A stretch of DNA of 64,000 nucleotides from Alphaproteobacteria bacterium (lineage in GTDB: Bacteria; Pseudomonadota; Alphaproteobacteria; Micavibrionales; Micavibrionaceae), in NCBI GenBank assembly GCA_021776025.1, contig JAJFGR010000003.1, positions 1 to 64,000 of the forward strand. The letters are read 5' to 3'. The notes beneath the pieces are model-generated. The model worked only from the letters and a program-made list of their open reading frames with translations, was not told the origin of the DNA and searched no databases. A program made the position numbers and the translations under genes. Each line of letters opens with the position of its first letter. Position 1 is the first letter of the stretch. Shown here in pieces: positions 60,563 to 64,000 of the stretch.

Positions 60563-61783
60563 ATGATCATTAACTTATCGGTCTTATCGTACTCTATGGT
60601 TAAAATTTCATCAGACAATTTAGGTATTGAAAATAATATTAGGCAAATCTGTAGCCTTCTTGAACAAAATGGGGCGTATATTGATGCTGATATTGAAATT
60701 CACGATATCAAAGGCCAAACCTGCGTATGGGCAGATTCTGAGCTTTCATCAAAATATATTTTCAAACTGCCGCATGAGCTGCTTGTTCCTTATGACAATT
60801 TTGATTTTGATGTAGAGGGACAGGATATCGTTATTGCCCATGACGATAAAAATAAAAGCAAAGAGCATTTAAAAATATTAGAAGATATGCTCTCCTTATA
60901 TAATGATGCCGGAAAATTTCAAAATCATCTTAAAGAACACCCCTTGCTTCGTTTTAATGAGGGGCCTGAGCTTACAAATCACCTGCTTAAAGGGCGAGAG
61001 GGGCAGGATATTGATATTGTTAAAAAAATTATCAAAGGCCCTGAGTTTTTTGATGAGCTTGCGCTGCTTGTTTTTTTTAAGAGCCGTTTGTTGCATTGTT
61101 GTTTAAACGACAAGAAGGCGAGGTCAACTGCGGTCTTGATTCCTGTTGTTGAGTTTATGAATCACCATAATAAGGGCGCCGGTTTTGACAATTTGTATCA
61201 TAAGGAAGGTAGCTGTATGGCTACAGAAGCGGCTATGCCTGTTGCGGGTAGCCGGGAATGCTTTACAAACTACGGGCGTTTTGATGCTTTAGATACGTAT
61301 TTGCATTATGGGTTTGTCGATCAAAGCGCAACATATGTTCGCTCTGTTCCTGTGCAAATTGATTTGGGCGATATAGGGAAAATTTCCGTGGGGGCTTTTA
61401 ATGCGATTGTGTCTCCGGAGGAAGTTCCTGAGCAGGTTAGAGATTTGGCTTTTTATTTTCCCAAAATGCGAATTGATCACACGTTCAAAAAAGCTGAGCT
61501 TAGCCATATTTTTATACCTCAAGATAATGCACGGTATTCTATGCGGCGTATACTTGAGTTCGTTATTCAGCTTTTAGAACCTAAAATTGATGGGGCTACA
61601 TGCCTTGCTGGTATTGGTGAAGCAGAGAATCAGATTCTTGAATCAAACATGGAGTATTATAATAAATTAAAACCACTGGTATGTAATCCGGCCAAAGATT
61701 CAACTATAAATTGCAATCTTTTACTTTTAAATGAGACGCAGAAAGAAAAGATCGTGCATTACAAGGAGATCGTTAACCGTTAG
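60563..61783 (+). CDS. SET-domain (LSMT/SETD-like) methyltransferase-type protein
   Basis: A 406-residue protein. N-terminal KGQTCVWADSELSSKYIFKLPHELLV looks like the first SET strands. VVEFMNHHNKGAGFDN near 205 matches the NH motif, and SRECFTNYGRFDALDTYLHYGFVD near 232 matches the YG...N-type motif of Rubisco LSMT/SETD6 proteins. The C-terminal helices resemble the substrate-binding domain. SET proteins use S-adenosylmethionine to methylate lysines. Full motifs are not all clear, so activity is uncertain. The start may be ATG 60596. It sits among DUF4402 genes and may modify a surface protein. Confidence 0.6.
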   Translation: MIINLSVLSYSMVKISSDNLGIENNIRQICSLLEQNGAYIDADIEIHDIKGQTCVWADSELSSKYIFKLPHELLVPYDNFDFDVEGQDIVIAHDDKNKSKEHLKILEDMLSLYNDAGKFQNHLKEHPLLRFNEGPELTNHLLKGREGQDIDIVKKIIKGPEFFDELALLVFFKSRLLHCCLNDKKARSTAVLIPVVEFMNHHNKGAGFDNLYHKEGSCMATEAAMPVAGSRECFTNYGRFDALDTYLHYGFVDQSATYVRSVPVQIDLGDIGKISVGAFNAIVSPEEVPEQVRDLAFYFPKMRIDHTFKKAELSHIFIPQDNARYSMRRILEFVIQLLEPKIDGATCLAGIGEAENQILESNMEYYNKLKPLVCNPAKDSTINCNLLLLNETQKEKIVHYKEIVNR

Positions 61784-61977
61784 TGAGTATAGGTTTCAAG
61801 AATATTGTGTGCGAAAGTAATGTTTTAATCAACTGTATTGTTAATTCTTTGTTAAGTCCGCTTGTATTACAATATAGATAGGGTACAATTGTATGAATGT
61901 ATAAGGGCCTGTTCAGGCGTTTCTTTTTATACTTTTGTCTTTTAAAATATGAACATAACCAGGATGGAGCAGTTCTT

Positions 61978-62544
61978 ATGAAAAAATCAGTTAATAAAGT
62001 TCTATTAGGGTCTACGACTCTACTCGCTCTTGGGGCTGTTGGGCATCAGGCTCAGGCGGCCACTACGGGCGTTGCAATTCAGGCGATCATACTTGATCCT
62101 GTGCAAATCACGGCGGTGCTGCCGATGAATTTTGGAGAGTTAACAGACTCCGGTGCGGGTGGTACAGCTACTCTCGGTACAGGCGGTACGATAACCGGTG
62201 TTACTGGCGCTACAACGTCAATTGGCGGTACAATTCAAGCTGGTACCTTTAATGTTAAAGGTAGTACGGGTCGTCAGATTGATATCACGACACCGGCGAG
62301 TGTAACAATTGATGATGTTGGTGCTGGCGCACCGATGACTGTTCATTCATTTGCTATACTAGCTCCAGCAGCTGGTGGTGGTGGTAATAATACCGGCACT
62401 GCAGCGCTTGGTGCTAACCTTGCTTCTACACTGACGGCATCTCCGGCTAACGGTTACGCTCTTGGCGGAACACTGGTTGTTGGTGCGGCGCAGGTGGCAG
62501 GTACGTATAATGGAACTGTTGTTGTCACGGCGGTTTATAACTAA
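61978..62544 (+). CDS. Secreted DUF4402 protein 2
   Basis: A 188-residue protein with a signal peptide (KSVNKVLLGSTTLLALGAVGHQAQA) and a DUF4402 domain: ILDPVQITAVLPMNFGEL, GTFNVKGSTGRQIDIT, ending in the strand AGTYNGTVVVTAVYN. It is glycine- and threonine-rich and lacks cysteine. ATG 61978 follows GGATGGAG, and the longer open frame to 61897 is omitted. A terminator follows at 62576. Together with the next gene and a chaperone it forms a likely pilus or surface-fibre locus. Confidence 0.85.
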   Translation: MKKSVNKVLLGSTTLLALGAVGHQAQAATTGVAIQAIILDPVQITAVLPMNFGELTDSGAGGTATLGTGGTITGVTGATTSIGGTIQAGTFNVKGSTGRQIDITTPASVTIDDVGAGAPMTVHSFAILAPAAGGGGNNTGTAALGANLASTLTASPANGYALGGTLVVGAAQVAGTYNGTVVVTAVYN

Positions 62545-62575
62545 AACCCAGTGTGAGTGCAGATTATTATGTTAC

Positions 62576-62604
62576 AAAGCCGGCCTCACGTGTCGGCTTT
62601 TTAA
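62576..62604 (+). terminator. Terminator after DUF4402 gene 2
   Basis: AAAGCCG and CGGCTTT enclose an 11-base loop and are followed by TTAATTTT. It may allow the first DUF4402 gene to be made in excess over the genes behind it. Confidence 0.75.
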
Positions 62605-62652
62605 TTTTCAAAAACCTTTTATAAAGTGCTGTGAGGCATAGAGGCATAGAAG

Positions 62653-63219
62653 ATGCTGAGAAGGCGCACACAAAGTAAGAAAAACATTTCAAAGCCATTG
62701 GTGACATCGGCTTTAATTTCCCTGTCTTGTTTTACGCTTCAGGCCTTAAGAGGGGTTATTGCAAGCACTGCAACGCTTCCCATTAGTGTACGGCTTGTTA
62801 GAGCCATAGAGATTACTCTGGAGACGTCTTTGGATTTTGGGACGCTTGCCATGACTTTGGATCGCGCCGGCGCTGCGCGGATGGATACGAGTCTTAATCA
62901 ACTTATTATCGATGATAATAGTTCTTTGGCGCTGGCTGGCGGTACACCGCAAGTCGGGCGTTTTACCATCAAAGGAAGTGCGTTTCCTGTCACTGTTAGT
63001 GTTGAAGAAACTTCTGTCAAGCTTACAAATGGCGTGGAGACACTGACTATTAACAGCTTCAATCTGATGACTGCGAACGGCGGCTCACAGGTGACTGTTA
63101 CGCCGATAGCAGGGCAAAATAGCTTTACTGTACCTGTTGGTGCGTCACTTGTTACGAAAACAGGACAGTTAGATGGGACATATGTGGGAAGTACAAGGAT
63201 ATTCGCTAATTTTCAATAA
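62653..63219 (+). CDS. Secreted DUF4402 protein 3
   Basis: A 188-residue protein with an N-terminal hydrophobic export signal (TSALISLSCFTLQALRGVIAS) after a basic start. The domain has LPISVRLVRAIEITLETSLDFGTL, VGRFTIKGSAFPVTVSVEE and the final strand LDGTYVGSTRIFANFQ. It is a paralogue of gene 2 but diverged. It probably forms a minor subunit. The start at ATG 62653 is not backed by a strong ribosome-binding site. Confidence 0.8.
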   Translation: MLRRRTQSKKNISKPLVTSALISLSCFTLQALRGVIASTATLPISVRLVRAIEITLETSLDFGTLAMTLDRAGAARMDTSLNQLIIDDNSSLALAGGTPQVGRFTIKGSAFPVTVSVEETSVKLTNGVETLTINSFNLMTANGGSQVTVTPIAGQNSFTVPVGASLVTKTGQLDGTYVGSTRIFANFQ

Positions 63220-63300
63220 TACAGATACGCACTAAAGGCTTGAAAAACAGCTTAAAATCATGCAAAACTCTTTGTTAAGTGTTATTTTGCGGAAGGTGCG

Positions 63301-64000
63301 ATGGCGTATTTCTTCCCAGTAAAGGCCATGATAATGATACATATTTTTAAGAGATTTACAGCTGTTTTGCTTATGTGCAGCGCTTTTTTCATGCTGAGTG
63401 CAACAGAAGCTAACGCGGTTCGTGTAAGCTTAAAACGTATTATTTTTGAGGGCAGCGTACGTTCTGAAATACTGACAATTATTAATAATACAGGCGAAGC
63501 GCAAACCTATCGTTTGGGCTGGCGTAAATATAAAATGACGGAACGTGACTCCCTTCGAGCAGTTAAAGAAGATGAAGATGCGAGTGATATTTTATGGGCT
63601 GATGATATGGTTCGTTTTGCGCCGCGGCGTGTCAGTATTCCTGCCGGGAGCTCTCAGCAAATTCGTCTTTTATTACGCAGGCCGGCCGACATACAAGAAG
63701 CAGAGTATCGTTCGCATCTTTGGATTGTGACAGAAAGCAAACCGGACAGGTTTGATATTGAGCAGGATGCAACTGATAAGCAGTCTATTCGTCTTGCCGT
63801 GCAGCCGGCTATATCTTTGCCTATCTTTGTTCGTCATGGTGATCTGGAGGTTTCTGCAAGCATAGAAGATGCAAAACTTTCAAAAACTGCTGAAGGGTTA
63901 AATGTCAGTTTTACTTTGCTTAGAGATGGCACCAGTAGTCTTTATGGCGATCTTGACTTTGTGTGTACTGACGGTGGCAAAGATGTCGTTTTAAAACAAG
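63301..64000 (+). CDS. PapD-like periplasmic chaperone (partial)
   Basis: The reading frame from ATG 63301 (GGAAGG nine bases upstream) stays open to the window end, about 233 codons. A signal peptide (FTAVLLMCSAFFMLSATEANA) is followed by VRVSLKRIIFEGSVRSEILTI, RFAPRRVSIPAGSSQQIRLLLRRP and LPIFVRHGDLEV, the strand pattern of the pilus assembly chaperone fold. Such chaperones cap subunits and hand them to an outer-membrane usher. An usher gene is expected just downstream outside the window. Confidence 0.8.
   Translation, partial: MAYFFPVKAMIMIHIFKRFTAVLLMCSAFFMLSATEANAVRVSLKRIIFEGSVRSEILTIINNTGEAQTYRLGWRKYKMTERDSLRAVKEDEDASDILWADDMVRFAPRRVSIPAGSSQQIRLLLRRPADIQEAEYRSHLWIVTESKPDRFDIEQDATDKQSIRLAVQPAISLPIFVRHGDLEVSASIEDAKLSKTAEGLNVSFTLLRDGTSSLYGDLDFVCTDGGKDVVLKQ

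Overview
The window looks like an alphaproteobacterial chromosome of moderate G+C. The grounds are the Crp/Fnr-type boxes, a DtxR-type MntR paired with a Sit-like Mn/Fe ABC operon, several DUF4402 secreted proteins, a TPR-sulfotransferase and VIT/CBS/Usp/Hsp20 stress genes. I cannot fix the order; a Rhodospirillales- or Micavibrio-like lineage is a guess. About 60 protein genes, one intact tRNA (Glu, TTC) and at least eight truncated tRNA 3' ends are visible. No integrase, transposase, rRNA operon or CRISPR array was found.

The left half (1-30 kb) is accessory DNA built as cassettes punctuated by tRNA 3' fragments. Met-type fragments (+) lie at 2067, 8483 and 25051. Leu-type fragments lie at 10291, 21707 and 24747 (-) and at 28887 (+). 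A further fragment lies at 30110 (+). Similar A/T-rich DNA with TTACACA-type repeats sits on the upstream side of several of them. The cassettes are: a hipBA toxin-antitoxin pair behind a 48-bp tandem array and four operators phased at 27 bp; an operon of thermostable-hemolysin-like acyltransferase, AMP-ligase, heme-oxygenase-like diiron oxidase, SDR, TPR protein, response regulator and histidine kinase; an HTTM/DCC set; an 11-kb stress island with five Fnr-type boxes and its own Crp/Fnr regulator, carrying an RND exporter, APC permease, CBS, VIT, Usp, EF-hand, PH, Hsp20 and host-attachment proteins; an ECF sigma/vWA pair; a lipoprotein, a secreted protein and a LysM protein; and a glutaminase.

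The middle (30-41 kb) is more ordinary: a DAO-like oxidoreductase divergent from an XRE regulator, the Mn/Fe ABC operon with MntR and a clear palindromic operator, tRNA-Glu, a YaiI protein, an RRM protein, a RoxA-like ribosomal oxygenase and an ABC-F ATPase.

The right part (41-64 kb) concerns the cell surface: an inverse autotransporter, a 1733-residue RTX adhesin with an RTX remnant behind it, an orphan type II secretion F/PilC protein, a CHASE/PAS hybrid kinase, an M42-like peptidase, a TPR-sulfotransferase, three DUF4402 proteins, a SET-domain (LSMT-like) protein and a PapD-like chaperone that runs off the end.

The strongest leads are the tRNA-fragment-punctuated cassette architecture, the self-regulated Fnr-box island that fits between two Leu-type fragments, and the acyltransferase/ligase/diiron oxidase/SDR plus two-component operon, which could make and sense a small molecule.
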